A DNA stretch of 64,000 nt from an uncultured Faecalibacterium sp. (lineage in GTDB: Bacteria > Bacillota > Clostridia > Oscillospirales > Ruminococcaceae), in the NCBI GenBank assembly GCA_934525405.1, contig CAKSZF010000001.1, forward strand, positions 100,554-164,553, in the 5' to 3' direction. Both the position numbers and the translations under genes were made by a program. The notes under the pieces are model-generated. The model saw only the letters and a list, made by a program, of their open reading frames with translations. It did no database searches and had not been told where the DNA came from. Shown piece by piece: positions 1 through 8,916 of this stretch. Within the stretch, counting starts at the first letter, position 1, and each line of letters starts with the position of its first letter.

Positions 1-293
1 ATTATATCTATATTGCGGTCATGGCACTGGTATCCTATGCTATTCGCATCCTGCCGCTGACGCTGATCCGCAAACCGATCAAAAACCGCTTCGTCCAGTC
101 GTTTTTGTACTATGTACCCTATGTGACGCTGGCCGTGATGACCTTTCCAGCCATTATTCAGGCAACGCAAAGCCCGGCAGCCGGTGCTGTTGCACTAGTA
201 GTCGGCATTGCCGCCGCATGGTTTGGCGCAAGCCTGTTTCAGGTGGCTGCGGGCTGCTGTGCCGTGGTGTTCGTGCTGGAATTTTTTATCTGA
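1..293 (+). CDS. azlD: AzlD family branched-chain amino acid transport subunit, 5' truncated by window edge
   Basis: Small hydrophobic subunit that pairs with AzlC in export of branched-chain amino acids and analogues. The frame is open to the left edge: codons before the ATG at 21 read YIYIAV, which continues the first membrane helix, so the true start lies upstream. The visible part shows the AzlD pattern: a charged loop (LIRKPIKNRF), then FLYYVPYVTLAVMTFPAI and two further helices. About 97 codons are visible against roughly 100-110 in the family. AzlC is expected just upstream. The next gene follows after 22 bases, so it may share the transcript. Confidence 0.8.
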   Translation, partial: YIYIAVMALVSYAIRILPLTLIRKPIKNRFVQSFLYYVPYVTLAVMTFPAIIQATQSPAAGAVALVVGIAAAWFGASLFQVAAGCCAVVFVLEFFI

Positions 294-315
294 AACATTA
301 TAGCAGGAGAACAAA

Positions 316-1152
316 ATGAAGAAGATCCTTGTAACCGGTGCAGGCGGCTTTGTAGGTTCCCGCGTGATGCAGCAATGGGCGGGGCGTTACGAACTATGCA
401 CCTTTCCTAAAGGCTTTCTGGCAACAGCAGGGGAGGACGCCGTGCGGCAGGCTGTTTTGCAGCAACGCCCGGATGTCATTCTGCACACTGCAGCCATTTC
501 GGATACCGGTTACTGCGCCGACCACCCGGAGCAGGCTTACCGCGCCAATGTGGAACTGCCGGTCTGGTTTGCCCGGGTGGCAGCTGAGACTGGCGCAAAA
601 TTGGTAGCCTTCAGCTCAGATCAGGTCTATGCCGGTGTGGAGCAGTCTGGCCTGCTGCCGGAGAGCATTCCGCTGCGGCCTGCCAATGTGTACGGGCAGG
701 GCAAGCTGGAAATGGAGCAGCGGGTGCAGGCGCTCTGCCCGAGCGCTGTACTGCTGCGCGCCACATGGATGTACGATCTGCCGGGCTACCGGCTGCCCAT
801 CCGGGGCAACCTGCCACTGAATCTTTTGCGCGCGGCACAGCGGGGAGAATCCGTCCGCTTTTCTGTCCGAGATTTCCGGGGTATCACCTACGTCCGGCAG
901 GCGGTGGTACTGTTGGAAGCTGCTTTGACCCTGCCCGGTGGGGTCTATAACTTTGGCAGTGAGAACGCTGAAAATATGGTGTTGACCGCCCGGCAGTTTG
1001 CTGAGACACTGGGAATTACAGTCGATATTCAGGAAGCTGACTGGGCACGGAATCTTGCAATGGATTGCAGCAAGCTGCGGGCGCAGAGCATCGTATTTGA
1101 TACCACACAGACCGGTCTTACGCGTTGTCTGCGGGATTATGGATTGCGCTGA
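316..1152 (+). CDS. SDR-family NAD(P)-dependent reductase, RmlD-like
   Basis: 278 aa. Rossmann-fold sugar-nucleotide reductase/epimerase type. The N-terminus carries the dinucleotide loop VTGAGGFVGS (residues 6-15), FSSDQVYAG sits near residues 99-107, and the active-site Tyr and Lys are seen in VYGQGK (Y126, K130). Length and pattern resemble dTDP-4-dehydrorhamnose reductase, but no other rhamnose-pathway gene is nearby, so the substrate is unknown. An AGGAG ribosome site lies a few bases before the ATG. A hairpin with a T-run follows at 1204-1275. Confidence 0.75.
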   Translation: MKKILVTGAGGFVGSRVMQQWAGRYELCTFPKGFLATAGEDAVRQAVLQQRPDVILHTAAISDTGYCADHPEQAYRANVELPVWFARVAAETGAKLVAFSSDQVYAGVEQSGLLPESIPLRPANVYGQGKLEMEQRVQALCPSAVLLRATWMYDLPGYRLPIRGNLPLNLLRAAQRGESVRFSVRDFRGITYVRQAVVLLEAALTLPGGVYNFGSENAENMVLTARQFAETLGITVDIQEADWARNLAMDCSKLRAQSIVFDTTQTGLTRCLRDYGLR

Positions 1153-1203
1153 CCTCAGAGAATCAAATTTTTCTGTATCGCACAAAAAACAGAGAAAAGC
1201 ACA

Positions 1204-1275
1204 AAAAAAGCAGGGGATTCTGTATGCTTCCAGCAACATCAGGCTGGATAAATCGTGCAGAAACCCTGCTTTTTT
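1204..1275 (+). terminator. Inverted repeat with T-run after the SDR gene
   Basis: The arms AAAAAAGCAGGG (1204-1215) and CCCTGCTTTTTT (1264-1275) are perfect complements. The loop is long (48 nt) for a simple intrinsic terminator, but the 3' arm ends in a T-run. It separates the SDR gene from the permease promoter at 1342. Confidence 0.5.
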
Positions 1276-1341
1276 GCTTGTCTGCCGGAGAAAAGTTCGC
1301 TTGTGGGATGTAGCAATTTTCCATACAAAAGTCATACTTAT

Positions 1342-1370
1342 TTTACATCTTATCTGCATTTTGCTATAAT
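1342..1370 (+). promoter_or_regulatory. Vegetative promoter of the purine-type permease
   Basis: TTTACA (1342-1347), a 17-nt spacer and a consensus TATAAT (1365-1370) form a near-perfect housekeeping-sigma promoter. Transcription would begin near 1377, leaving a leader of about 60 nt before the TTG start at 1437. That leaves no room for a purine riboswitch downstream of the promoter. Confidence 0.75.
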
Positions 1371-1436
1371 ATTTTCGCTTTTTTGCAAAGCATCCGAACC
1401 GCATAAACCTTTAAAACCTTGAGGAGAGTGGAATTT

Positions 1437-2834
1437 TTGAAGGAAGTCAAGCTTGAAGAAGCGGCTTATCAGTTTGAAGCCAAAATGTCCCTGCGGCAGG
1501 CGATCCCGCTGGGCTTGCAGCATGTCTGCGCCATGTTCGTGGGTAACCTGACCCCGCTGCTGATCATCACCAGCGCCTGCGGCATTGCAGGCGGCGAGTT
1601 CGCCGACCTGCAGGTCACCCTGCTGCAGAGTGCCATGTTCGTGGCAGGTATCGTCACGCTGGTGCAGCTGTTCACCATCGGACCCGTGGGCGGCGCAGTG
1701 CCTATTATCATGGGTACCAGCTCCGGCTTTATCGGCGTGTTCAACAGCGTTGTTGGCACGATGGGCGGCGGTGTGCTGGCCTATGGCGCGATTATGGGCG
1801 CATCCATCATCGGCGGTATTTTTGAAAGCGTGCTGGGCTTTTTCCTGAAGCCGCTGCGCAGGTTCTTCCCGCCGGTGGTTACCGGCACGGTGGTGCTTTC
1901 CATCGGTCTTTCGCTGATCTCGGTAGGCATCAACTCCTTTGGCGGCGGCAACAAGGCCAAGGACTTCGGTTCTGTTGAAAACCTGCTGCTGGCACTGTTT
2001 GTGCTGGTGGTCATCCTGTTCTTCAAGCACTGGACTACCGGTTTCCTCAGCTCTTCTGCCATCCTCATCGGCATTCTGGCCGGTTATGTGGCTGCATTCA
2101 TTATGGGTCTGGTGCTGCCCACCACCGGCGTGACTGCTGACGGCATGGAGTTCACCAAGGCATGGGTGCTCAACTGGAGCAAGGTAGCGCAGGCATCCTG
2201 GTTCGCAGTGCCCAAGCTGATGCCGGTCAAGGTGGTATTTGATGCCCGTGCGATTCTGCCGGTGCTGGTCATGTTCATCGTTACCGCAGTGGAGACTGTG
2301 GGCGATATCTCCGGCGTGATGGAGGGCGGCATGAACCGCGAGCCCTCTGATAAGGAGCTGTCCGGCGGCGTCATCTGCGATGGTCTCGGCTCTACCTTTG
2401 CCGCACTGTTCGGCGTATTGCCCAACACCTCTTTCAGCCAGAACGTGGGTCTGGTGGCCATGACCAAGGTGGTCAACCGCATGGCACTGGCCTCCGGTGC
2501 CGTGTTCCTGATCCTCTGCGGTCTGATCCCCAAGCTGGGCGCGCTGATCTCCATCATGCCGCAGGCCGTTCTGGGCGGTGCAGCCGTTATGATGTTCTCT
2601 TCCATCGTGGTCAGCGGCATCCAGCTGATCACCAAGGAAAAGATGACCCCGCGCCACCTGACCATCGTTTCCGTGGCACTGGGCGTAGGTTATGGCATGG
2701 GTGCCAACAGCGGTATTCTGGCACAGGCTCCGCAGGCTTTCCAGCTGATTTGCGGCGAGTCCGGCATTGTTCCGGCTGCTTTTGTGGCGATTCTGCTGAA
2801 CGTGCTGCTGCCCAAGAACGATATGGCAGAGTAA
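1437..2834 (+). CDS. NCS2 family nucleobase:cation symporter (xanthine/urate-type permease)
   Basis: About 465 aa, many membrane helices. It imports a purine or related nucleobase with a cation. Family marks: GLQH in the first helix, ETVGD near residues 286-290, and the NCS2 signature QNVGLVAMTK near 335-344. I chose TTG at 1437 because GAGGAG (1421-1426) lies 10 nt before it; an earlier in-frame TTG at 1419 overlaps that ribosome site. The gene ends 3 bases before the convergent mocA stop. Its position beside a molybdenum hydroxylase suggests it supplies that enzyme's substrate. The exact base (xanthine, urate, hypoxanthine) cannot be read from sequence. Confidence 0.85.
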   Translation: MKEVKLEEAAYQFEAKMSLRQAIPLGLQHVCAMFVGNLTPLLIITSACGIAGGEFADLQVTLLQSAMFVAGIVTLVQLFTIGPVGGAVPIIMGTSSGFIGVFNSVVGTMGGGVLAYGAIMGASIIGGIFESVLGFFLKPLRRFFPPVVTGTVVLSIGLSLISVGINSFGGGNKAKDFGSVENLLLALFVLVVILFFKHWTTGFLSSSAILIGILAGYVAAFIMGLVLPTTGVTADGMEFTKAWVLNWSKVAQASWFAVPKLMPVKVVFDARAILPVLVMFIVTAVETVGDISGVMEGGMNREPSDKELSGGVICDGLGSTFAALFGVLPNTSFSQNVGLVAMTKVVNRMALASGAVFLILCGLIPKLGALISIMPQAVLGGAAVMMFSSIVVSGIQLITKEKMTPRHLTIVSVALGVGYGMGANSGILAQAPQAFQLICGESGIVPAAFVAILLNVLLPKNDMAE

Positions 2835-2837
2835 ACT

Positions 2838-3497
2838 TCAGCCTTTTTGCCAGGCAAGTGCTTCCAGTTGCTGCAATGCCTGCGGGGTGTCTGCATCCAG
2901 TAGTTCTGCGCTGTCTGCAATGCAGACCGTGCGCACCTGCGCTGGATACTTTTTAAGCAACACGTTGCCGCCTTTATTTTCCGGCAGGGTGAGCAGTTCT
3001 GAAAAGAAGCTGCTTCCAAACAGAACGGGACTTCCGACAAGAGGTGCCGGGTCGTTATCGGCCACGGCACCCAGACGGAAGATCTCCCGTTCTGTTTCTT
3101 TTTGCCATTCTGCCGGGGATGGCTGCTTGCAGCAGAAATGTTTTATCATAGCTTCTACCGTCTCCCGACGCAGTAGAGGCTGATCCCCGGGCAGAAACAT
3201 ACAGCCGCTAAGCTCCGGCTGCTGTTCCAGCAGCGCCGAAAGACCCAGTCGAACGGTATCGTTGCGGCCGGGCAGGCTGTGCAGCAGCACCGGGACGCCC
3301 TGCGCCCTGCACAGCGCCTGCACCTCCTCCGAGCGAGTCACCACGATACGGGCGGAGATACCGGGTGTAGCGGTAGCGGCAAAGGCCCGGCAGAGCATGG
3401 GCTGCCCGCAAAAATCTGCCAACAGCTTGTTTGCGCCAAAACGGCGGCTCAGCCCGGAAGCCATGATCACACAGCCGACCGTAAGCGACTTTTTCAT
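2838..3497 (-). CDS. mocA: MocA-type molybdenum cofactor cytidylyltransferase (NTP transferase)
   Basis: About 219 aa. Members of this family (TIGR03310, MocA/YgfJ) transfer CMP to molybdopterin cofactor for xanthine-dehydrogenase-type enzymes. Visible: the nucleotidyltransferase N-terminal signature MASGLSRRFGANKLL and the metal/nucleotide motif LPGDQP in mid-protein. I take the ATG at 3497 because AAGGGG lies 9 nt upstream; an earlier in-frame ATG at 3521 has no such site. Transcribed away from the hydroxylase operon across a 103-bp shared upstream region that contains a minus-strand TATAAT at 3533-3538. Confidence 0.8.
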   Translation of the reverse strand: MKKSLTVGCVIMASGLSRRFGANKLLADFCGQPMLCRAFAATATPGISARIVVTRSEEVQALCRAQGVPVLLHSLPGRNDTVRLGLSALLEQQPELSGCMFLPGDQPLLRRETVEAMIKHFCCKQPSPAEWQKETEREIFRLGAVADNDPAPLVGSPVLFGSSFFSELLTLPENKGGNVLLKKYPAQVRTVCIADSAELLDADTPQALQQLEALAWQKG

Positions 3498-3600
3498 ACA
3501 AATACACCCCTTCAGCAGCATTTTATAATAGTATTATACCGAAAGCTGTGCTAAAATAAAAGAAGAGATATCGCAGCGATAGAAAAGAGAGGTACTGCAC

Positions 3601-4404
3601 ATGATGACGATCCGAGAATATAAGCGGGCAGAAAGTCTGGAGGAAGCGTGGCAGCTGAACCAGAAAAAGCCAAACCGTATTTTGGGCGGCATGATCTGGC
3701 TGAAGATGGAAACCATCAATGTCGGCACCGCCATCGACCTTTCCGGTCTGGGACTAGATACCATTGAGGAAACCGAGGATAGCTTTTCCATCGGCGCTAT
3801 GGTCACCCTGCGCCAGCTGGAGCAGCATCCGGGGCTTGCTGCCTACACCCACGGTGCCATGCGTGAGGCTGTGCGCCATATCGTGGGCGTGCAACTGCGC
3901 AATCTGGCAACGGTGGGCGGCAGCATTTACAGCCGGTTCGGCTTTTCGGATGTACTGACCATGTTCCTTGCCATGGACTGTGATGTTGAGCTGTACAAAG
4001 GGGGTATCCTGTCCCTGCAGGAATACGCCCAGCGCCCCTACGACCGGGACATTCTGGTGCGGCTGATCGTAAAAAAGACACCGATGCAGCTTTATTACCA
4101 GTCGGTGCGCAACAGCCAGACCGATATCCCGGTGCTGACCTGTGCTGCCGCCCGGATGGAGACCGGCGATTACCGCATCGTCATCGGTGCGCGTCCGCTG
4201 CGTGCCGTGCGGTTCGAGCTCCCGGCAGAGCCTGCCCTTGCGGCAGAACAGCTTGCTGCACAGTTTGCCGAAAGCGTAAAGGCACAGGTCATTACCGGCT
4301 CCAATATGCGCGGCAGCGCCGAATACCGCAGGCATCTGGCTGGCGTGCTGACAAAGCGCGCGGTACTGGAACTGGAACAGCGTAAAATGCAGGAGGAAAA
4401 GTAA
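3601..4404 (+). CDS. xdhB: Xanthine dehydrogenase family FAD-binding subunit
   Basis: 267 aa. FAD-binding electron-transfer subunit of a three-subunit molybdenum hydroxylase. The N-terminal RILGGMIWLK (residues 27-36) matches the FAD pyrophosphate loop region, and LRNLATVGGSI (99-109) is the second FAD-binding motif typical of the medium-subunit family. First gene of the rightward hydroxylase operon. ATG codons at 3601 and 3604 are both possible, with GAGAGG upstream. Its stop is immediately followed by the start of the iron-sulfur subunit, so the two are probably co-translated. Confidence 0.88.
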   Translation: MMTIREYKRAESLEEAWQLNQKKPNRILGGMIWLKMETINVGTAIDLSGLGLDTIEETEDSFSIGAMVTLRQLEQHPGLAAYTHGAMREAVRHIVGVQLRNLATVGGSIYSRFGFSDVLTMFLAMDCDVELYKGGILSLQEYAQRPYDRDILVRLIVKKTPMQLYYQSVRNSQTDIPVLTCAAARMETGDYRIVIGARPLRAVRFELPAEPALAAEQLAAQFAESVKAQVITGSNMRGSAEYRRHLAGVLTKRAVLELEQRKMQEEK

Positions 4405-4875
4405 ATGCAGATCACACTTACCTTGAACGGCGTCCGGGTGTCCGAGGAAATCGCTCCGGATATGCTTTTGATCGATTTTGTCCGCGCACACGGCTGCAAG
4501 AGCGTCAAGCGCGGCTGTGAGACCTCCAACTGCGGTCTGTGCACTGTTTTTATGGACGATAAGCCGGTGCTGTCCTGCTCTGTGCTGGCAGCCCGTGCCG
4601 ATGGACACAAGATCACCACGCTGGAGGGCCTGCAGGAGGAAGCTGCCGAGTTTGGTGCTTTTATCGCAGATCAGGGCGCAGAGCAGTGCGGCTTCTGCAA
4701 CCCGGGCTTTATTATGAACGCGCTGGCTCTGTTCCGGGAGCAGCCGTACCCCACTGAAGAGCAGGTGAAGGAATACCTTGCCGGAAACCTGTGCCGCTGC
4801 TCCGGTTACGAAGGTCAGCTGCGCGGCATCATGAGCTTTCTGGCATGGAAAAAGCAGAAGGAGGGTGTACAGTGA
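4405..4875 (+). CDS. xdhC: Xanthine dehydrogenase family 2Fe-2S subunit
   Basis: 156 aa. Carries both expected [2Fe-2S] sites. The plant-ferredoxin type has C38, C43, C46 and C58; the all-helical second site uses CGFC (C95, C98) and CRC (C130, C132). It relays electrons from molybdenum to FAD. The start abuts the FAD subunit stop, with AGGAGG-like bases inside the end of xdhB. Its TGA overlaps the GTG of the molybdenum subunit (GTGA). All eight cluster cysteines are present, so the relay looks functional. Confidence 0.93.
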   Translation: MQITLTLNGVRVSEEIAPDMLLIDFVRAHGCKSVKRGCETSNCGLCTVFMDDKPVLSCSVLAARADGHKITTLEGLQEEAAEFGAFIADQGAEQCGFCNPGFIMNALALFREQPYPTEEQVKEYLAGNLCRCSGYEGQLRGIMSFLAWKKQKEGVQ

Positions 4876-7160
4876 AAACCGTCAACAAACCGTTCCGCAA
4901 AAAAGACGCGATGCAGCTGGTCACCGGCCAGCCTGTTTATATGGATGACCTTATCCCGCAGGACTGCCTGATTGTCAAGCTGCTGCGCTCGCCCTATGCA
5001 AACGCCATCGTCCGTAGCATCAACACCGCCGTTGCCAAAAAAGTGCCCGGCATAGAGGCTATCTTCACTTGGGAGGATGTGCCGCAGGATGCCCGCCGCT
5101 ACACGCAGGCAGGTCAGACCTACCCGGAGGCCAGCCCCTATGACCGTCTGCTGATCGACCGCCATGTTCGTTTTGTGGGAGATGTAGTGGCCATCGTAGC
5201 AGGTAAAGATGAAAAGTGCGTGGACAAGGCGCTCAAGCTTATCAAAGTAGACTACGAGGTGCTGGAAGCTGTGCTGGATTTCCACACTGCAAAGGATAAC
5301 CCCATCCTTGTGCACCCGGAGGATAACTGGGAAAGCCTTGCCCCCGTGGGCGCCGACAACAAGCGCAACCTCTGCGCTCATGATGCATGCGGCAATGGTG
5401 ATATCGACGCTGTGCTGGCCGGGTGCGATGTGGTCATTGACCATGTGTACCACACCAAGGCCTGCCAGCAGGCTATGATGGAGACCTTCCGCACCTATTG
5501 CTCCATTGATACTTACGGCCGGCTGAATGTGCTCAGTTCCACTCAAATCGTTTTCCATGCCCGTCGCAATATTGCAAATGCACTGCACATCCCCAAATCC
5601 ATGGTGCGTGTTTCCAAGCCCCGCATCGGCGGCGGCTTTGGCGCCAAGCAGACCGCTGTCAGTGAGGTGTACCCGGCCTTTGTGACATGGATGACCAAAA
5701 AGCCCTCCAAGCTCATCTTCAGCCGTGTGGAAAGCCAGACGGCTTCTTCGCCGCGCCACGAGATGGAAATGCACGTCCGTCTGGGCGCTACCAAGGACGG
5801 CATCGTGAAGGGCATCGACCTGTATACCCTGTCCAACACCGGTGCTTACGGCGAGCACGGCCCCACTACCGTGGGTCTGTCCGGTCACAAGTCCATTCCG
5901 CTGTACGGCAAGGCCGAGGCTTTCCGCTTTGTCAGCGATGTGGTGTACACCAACCATATGTCTGCCGGTGCATACCGCGGCTACGGTGCTACGCAGGGTC
6001 TGTTTGCGGTGGAATCTGCGGTCAACGAGCTGGCACACAAGCTGAACATGGACCCCATTGCGCTGCGCCTGAAGAACACCGTGCAGGAGGGTGATGTGAT
6101 GCCCGCCTACTACGGCGCGGTAAATACCAGCTGTGCGCTGGACCGGTGTGTGCTCAAGGTGCGCGAGATGATTGACTGGGAGCACAAGTATCCCGCTCGG
6201 GATATGGGCAACGGCAAGATTCGTGCCGTGGGCATGGGTATGGCCATGCAGGGCTCCGGCATTTCCGGCATGGACGTGGGCAGCGCCACCCTCAAGCTGA
6301 ACGATGACGGTTTCTATACCCTGATGATCGGCGCAGCCGATATGGGCACAGGCTGTGACACCACGCTGGCGCAGATCGCCGCCGAGGTGCTGGATTGCCC
6401 GCTGGATAACATTACCGTCTTTGGCGCGGATACAGATTCCTCCCCCTATGATTCCGGCTCCTATGCTTCCAGCACCACCTATGTCACCGGCAAGGCCACC
6501 GAAAAGTGCGCTATGAAGCTGCGGGAGCAGATTTGCAAGCTGGGCGCAGAGCTGCTGGAATGCCCGGCGGATGCCGTGGAGTTTGACGGCAAGGTCGTGT
6601 TTGAAAGCGCCGACCCCGCCCGCCAAAAGACCCTGTCCGAGATTGCCTTTGCTTCCCAGTTCGGCCATAAGATCCCGCTGGAATTTACCGAGACCCACAC
6701 CTCGCCCTTGTCGCCGCCGCCGTATATGGTGGGTGCTGCTGAGGTAGAGGTGGACACCGAGACCGGCGAGGTGAAGGTGCTGGAATTTGACGCCTGTGTG
6801 GACTGCGGCACCCCCATCAATCCCAACCTGACCAGGGTGCAGGCAGAGGGCGGCATTCTGCAGGGCATCGGTATGACCCTGACCGAAAACATCACCTACG
6901 ACAAAAACGGCTACCCGGAGGAGAACTCTCTGTTCCAGTATAAGATCCCTGCCCGCAACGATATCGGGCATATCCATGTGGAGTTTGAGAACAGCTACGA
7001 GCCTAACGGCCCCTTTGGCGCAAAGTCCATCGGCGAGGTGGTCATCAATACGCCGCTGCCCGCCATCTCGGACGCTATCTACAACGCCATCGGCACTCGC
7101 TTCTACGAACTGCCCATTACCCCGGAGCAGATTGCCATGGCAGTTGCAGCCAAGCATTAA
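4872..7160 (+). CDS. xdhA: Molybdenum-binding subunit of a probable selenium-dependent hydroxylase
   Basis: About 762 aa from GTG at 4872, which overlaps the xdhC stop and follows AAGGAGGG. Catalytic subunit of the xanthine oxidase family. Visible: the cofactor loop GGGFGAK (253-259), AYRGYGATQ (367-375) whose Arg369 aligns with bovine XDH Arg880, and GAKSIGEV near the C-terminus whose Glu722 aligns with the essential Glu1261. The residue after GGGFGAK is Gln260 where bovine XDH has Glu802. The surrounding yqeC, selD, yedF and yqeB genes mark it as a selenium-dependent molybdenum hydroxylase. Selenium would be a labile Mo ligand and leaves no sequence trace. Substrate is probably a purine-like heterocycle, by inference from the permease. 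Confidence 0.88.
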   Translation: MKTVNKPFRKKDAMQLVTGQPVYMDDLIPQDCLIVKLLRSPYANAIVRSINTAVAKKVPGIEAIFTWEDVPQDARRYTQAGQTYPEASPYDRLLIDRHVRFVGDVVAIVAGKDEKCVDKALKLIKVDYEVLEAVLDFHTAKDNPILVHPEDNWESLAPVGADNKRNLCAHDACGNGDIDAVLAGCDVVIDHVYHTKACQQAMMETFRTYCSIDTYGRLNVLSSTQIVFHARRNIANALHIPKSMVRVSKPRIGGGFGAKQTAVSEVYPAFVTWMTKKPSKLIFSRVESQTASSPRHEMEMHVRLGATKDGIVKGIDLYTLSNTGAYGEHGPTTVGLSGHKSIPLYGKAEAFRFVSDVVYTNHMSAGAYRGYGATQGLFAVESAVNELAHKLNMDPIALRLKNTVQEGDVMPAYYGAVNTSCALDRCVLKVREMIDWEHKYPARDMGNGKIRAVGMGMAMQGSGISGMDVGSATLKLNDDGFYTLMIGAADMGTGCDTTLAQIAAEVLDCPLDNITVFGADTDSSPYDSGSYASSTTYVTGKATEKCAMKLREQICKLGAELLECPADAVEFDGKVVFESADPARQKTLSEIAFASQFGHKIPLEFTETHTSPLSPPPYMVGAAEVEVDTETGEVKVLEFDACVDCGTPINPNLTRVQAEGGILQGIGMTLTENITYDKNGYPEENSLFQYKIPARNDIGHIHVEFENSYEPNGPFGAKSIGEVVINTPLPAISDAIYNAIGTRFYELPITPEQIAMAVAAKH

Positions 7161-7166
7161 AAGCAG

Positions 7167-7868
7167 ATGCTGAGTGAAAAAGAGCTTCCGTTTCTGGCAG
7201 AGAAGGGGCATATCGTTTCTCTGGTAGGCGGCGGGGGCAAAACGACCTTGCTGTATGCTATGGCAGACCACTGTGCCCGCAAGGGCTGGCGGGTGCTTGT
7301 GATGACGACCACTCATATCCGTCAGCCTGCTGCCTGTTATGCGTCAGATGATGCAGCGCTTACTGCCCTATGGAAAGTGGGCAGCTACGCAGTGATCGGC
7401 ACTCCAGTAGAAAACGGAAAGCTGACCCTTCCGCAGCCGCAGCTTTTGCACTGGATGACACGGGCAGATGCGGTATTCATTGAGGCAGACGGTGCAAAGC
7501 ACTGCCCCTGCAAGCTCCCGGCGGCGCACGAGCCGGTGCTGCTACCCCAAAGCGATATTGTTTTGGCGGTAGCAGGACTTTCGGCACTGGATAGGCCTCT
7601 GCGGGAGGGCTGCTTCCGTTATGATACCATCCGTCCGCAGTTTTTAGCGGCTGCACCGGATGCCCCCCTTACGCCGCACCTGCTGGCACAGCTGCTTGCA
7701 AGCACGCAGGGCGGCCGTAAGGCGGTGGGTGACCGGAAGTTTCACGCTGTGCTCAATCAGGCTGATACGCCGGAATTGCAGCAGCAGGGCATACAAATAC
7801 AACAGCTTTTGCGTCAACATGGCATTCCGTGTGTGCTGACGCATTTTGAAGAGGAGGAGCGTGCATGA
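7167..7868 (+). CDS. yqeC: Selenium-dependent hydroxylase accessory protein YqeC
   Basis: 233 aa. The YqeC family (TIGR03172) is found almost only with selenium-dependent molybdenum hydroxylases; its biochemical step is unsettled. A P-loop VGGGGKTT spans residues 20-27 and [11 protein letters not shown] lies near residue 110, so an NTP-dependent maturation role is plausible. It starts 6 bases after xdhA and overlaps selD by 4 bases (ATGA). Confidence 0.85.
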   Translation: MLSEKELPFLAEKGHIVSLVGGGGKTTLLYAMADHCARKGWRVLVMTTTHIRQPAACYASDDAALTALWKVGSYAVIGTPVENGKLTLPQPQLLHWMTRADAVFIEADGAKHCPCKLPAAHEPVLLPQSDIVLAVAGLSALDRPLREGCFRYDTIRPQFLAAAPDAPLTPHLLAQLLASTQGGRKAVGDRKFHAVLNQADTPELQQQGIQIQQLLRQHGIPCVLTHFEEEERA

Positions 7869-8902
7869 GCAAGGATGATAAGATCGTATTCTGTACCGGG
7901 GGAGGCTGCACCGCAAAGCTGGGTGCCGGGGTGCTGAGCCGTATTCTGGAAAAGCTGCCCCGGGGCGAAAAAGACCCGGATCTTCTGGTCGGCTATGACA
8001 GCCGGGATGATGCCGCAGTCTACCGTATTACGGACAATATTGCACTGGTGCAGACTGTGGACTTTTTTCCGCCGATGGTGGATGACCCCTACACCTTTGG
8101 GCAGATCGCTGCCACAAACGCCCTGAGCGATGTCTACGCCATGGGCGGCGAGGTAAAGACCGCCTTAAATCTGGTCTGCTTCCCGGAGGAGATGGATTTG
8201 AACGTGTTGGGCGAAATTTTGCGTGGCGGTGCTGAAAAAGTGGCAGAAGCGGGCGGCAGCCTTGCAGGCGGGCACTCCATTGCGGACAGCGGGGTGAAAT
8301 ACGGCCTTTCCGTGACCGGCCTTGTTGACCCGCACCGGATGTACACGAACGACACCGGCGCGCCCGGTGATAAGCTGCTATTGACCAAAGCTTTGGGTGT
8401 TGGGCTGCTGTGCACGGCAAACCGCGTAGGCGAAGCCGCCCCGGAGGAAATGGAAGCTGCCATCCGCTCCATGACCACCTTGAACAAAACGGCGGCAGAG
8501 ATCAGCCGCAAATACCGTGTCCATGCCGCTACGGATGTGACCGGCTTCAGCTTTCTCGGTCACTTGCACGAGATGATGGGCGGCAGACTTTCCTGCATCA
8601 TCCATGCAAATGCCGTGCCGGTGCTGCCAGGCGCAGAGAAAGCAGCGGATGCGTTTTTGTATACTGCCGCCGGGCAGCGTAACCGCAACCATACCGGGCC
8701 GTTCGTCCGGTTCGAAAAGGTAAGCTTTGCCATGGAGGAAGTCTTGTTCGACCCGCAGACCTCCGGCGGGCTGCTGCTGGCGGTAGACCCGGCGGATGCA
8801 GCGGCACTAGAACAGGAACTGCGCGCCGCAGGTCTGCCCGCAAGTATTGTTGGAGAGATCCTGCCGAAGCAGGAAATCGAGATCACTGTAATGGACAAAT
8901 GA
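7865..8902 (+). CDS. selD: Selenide, water dikinase SelD
   Basis: 345 aa. Makes selenophosphate from selenide and ATP. The N-terminal active-site motif is GGGCTAKLG: Cys15 corresponds to the catalytic Cys17 of E. coli SelD and Lys18 to Lys20. The E. coli Cys19 position is Ala, which is tolerated. The key residue is Cys, not an in-frame UGA selenocysteine. Embedded between yqeC and yedF in the hydroxylase operon. This is the arrangement known from 'orphan selD' genomes, where selenium goes to a molybdenum hydroxylase; whether selA/selB exist elsewhere cannot be seen here. Confidence 0.92.
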   Translation: MSKDDKIVFCTGGGCTAKLGAGVLSRILEKLPRGEKDPDLLVGYDSRDDAAVYRITDNIALVQTVDFFPPMVDDPYTFGQIAATNALSDVYAMGGEVKTALNLVCFPEEMDLNVLGEILRGGAEKVAEAGGSLAGGHSIADSGVKYGLSVTGLVDPHRMYTNDTGAPGDKLLLTKALGVGLLCTANRVGEAAPEEMEAAIRSMTTLNKTAAEISRKYRVHAATDVTGFSFLGHLHEMMGGRLSCIIHANAVPVLPGAEKAADAFLYTAAGQRNRNHTGPFVRFEKVSFAMEEVLFDPQTSGGLLLAVDPADAAALEQELRAAGLPASIVGEILPKQEIEITVMDK

Positions 8903-8916
8903 GAGGAGTAATCAAC

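Noticed and set aside
1371..1436. Purine riboswitch before the NCS2 permease
   Set aside because: The leader after the promoter is only about 60 nt and lacks the conserved TATA/TATCC-type purine core.
4815..7316. 833-codon open frame on the minus strand opposite the molybdenum subunit
   Set aside because: Antisense shadow of xdhA caused by GC-rich codon structure; His/Gly-rich nonsense composition and no ribosome site.
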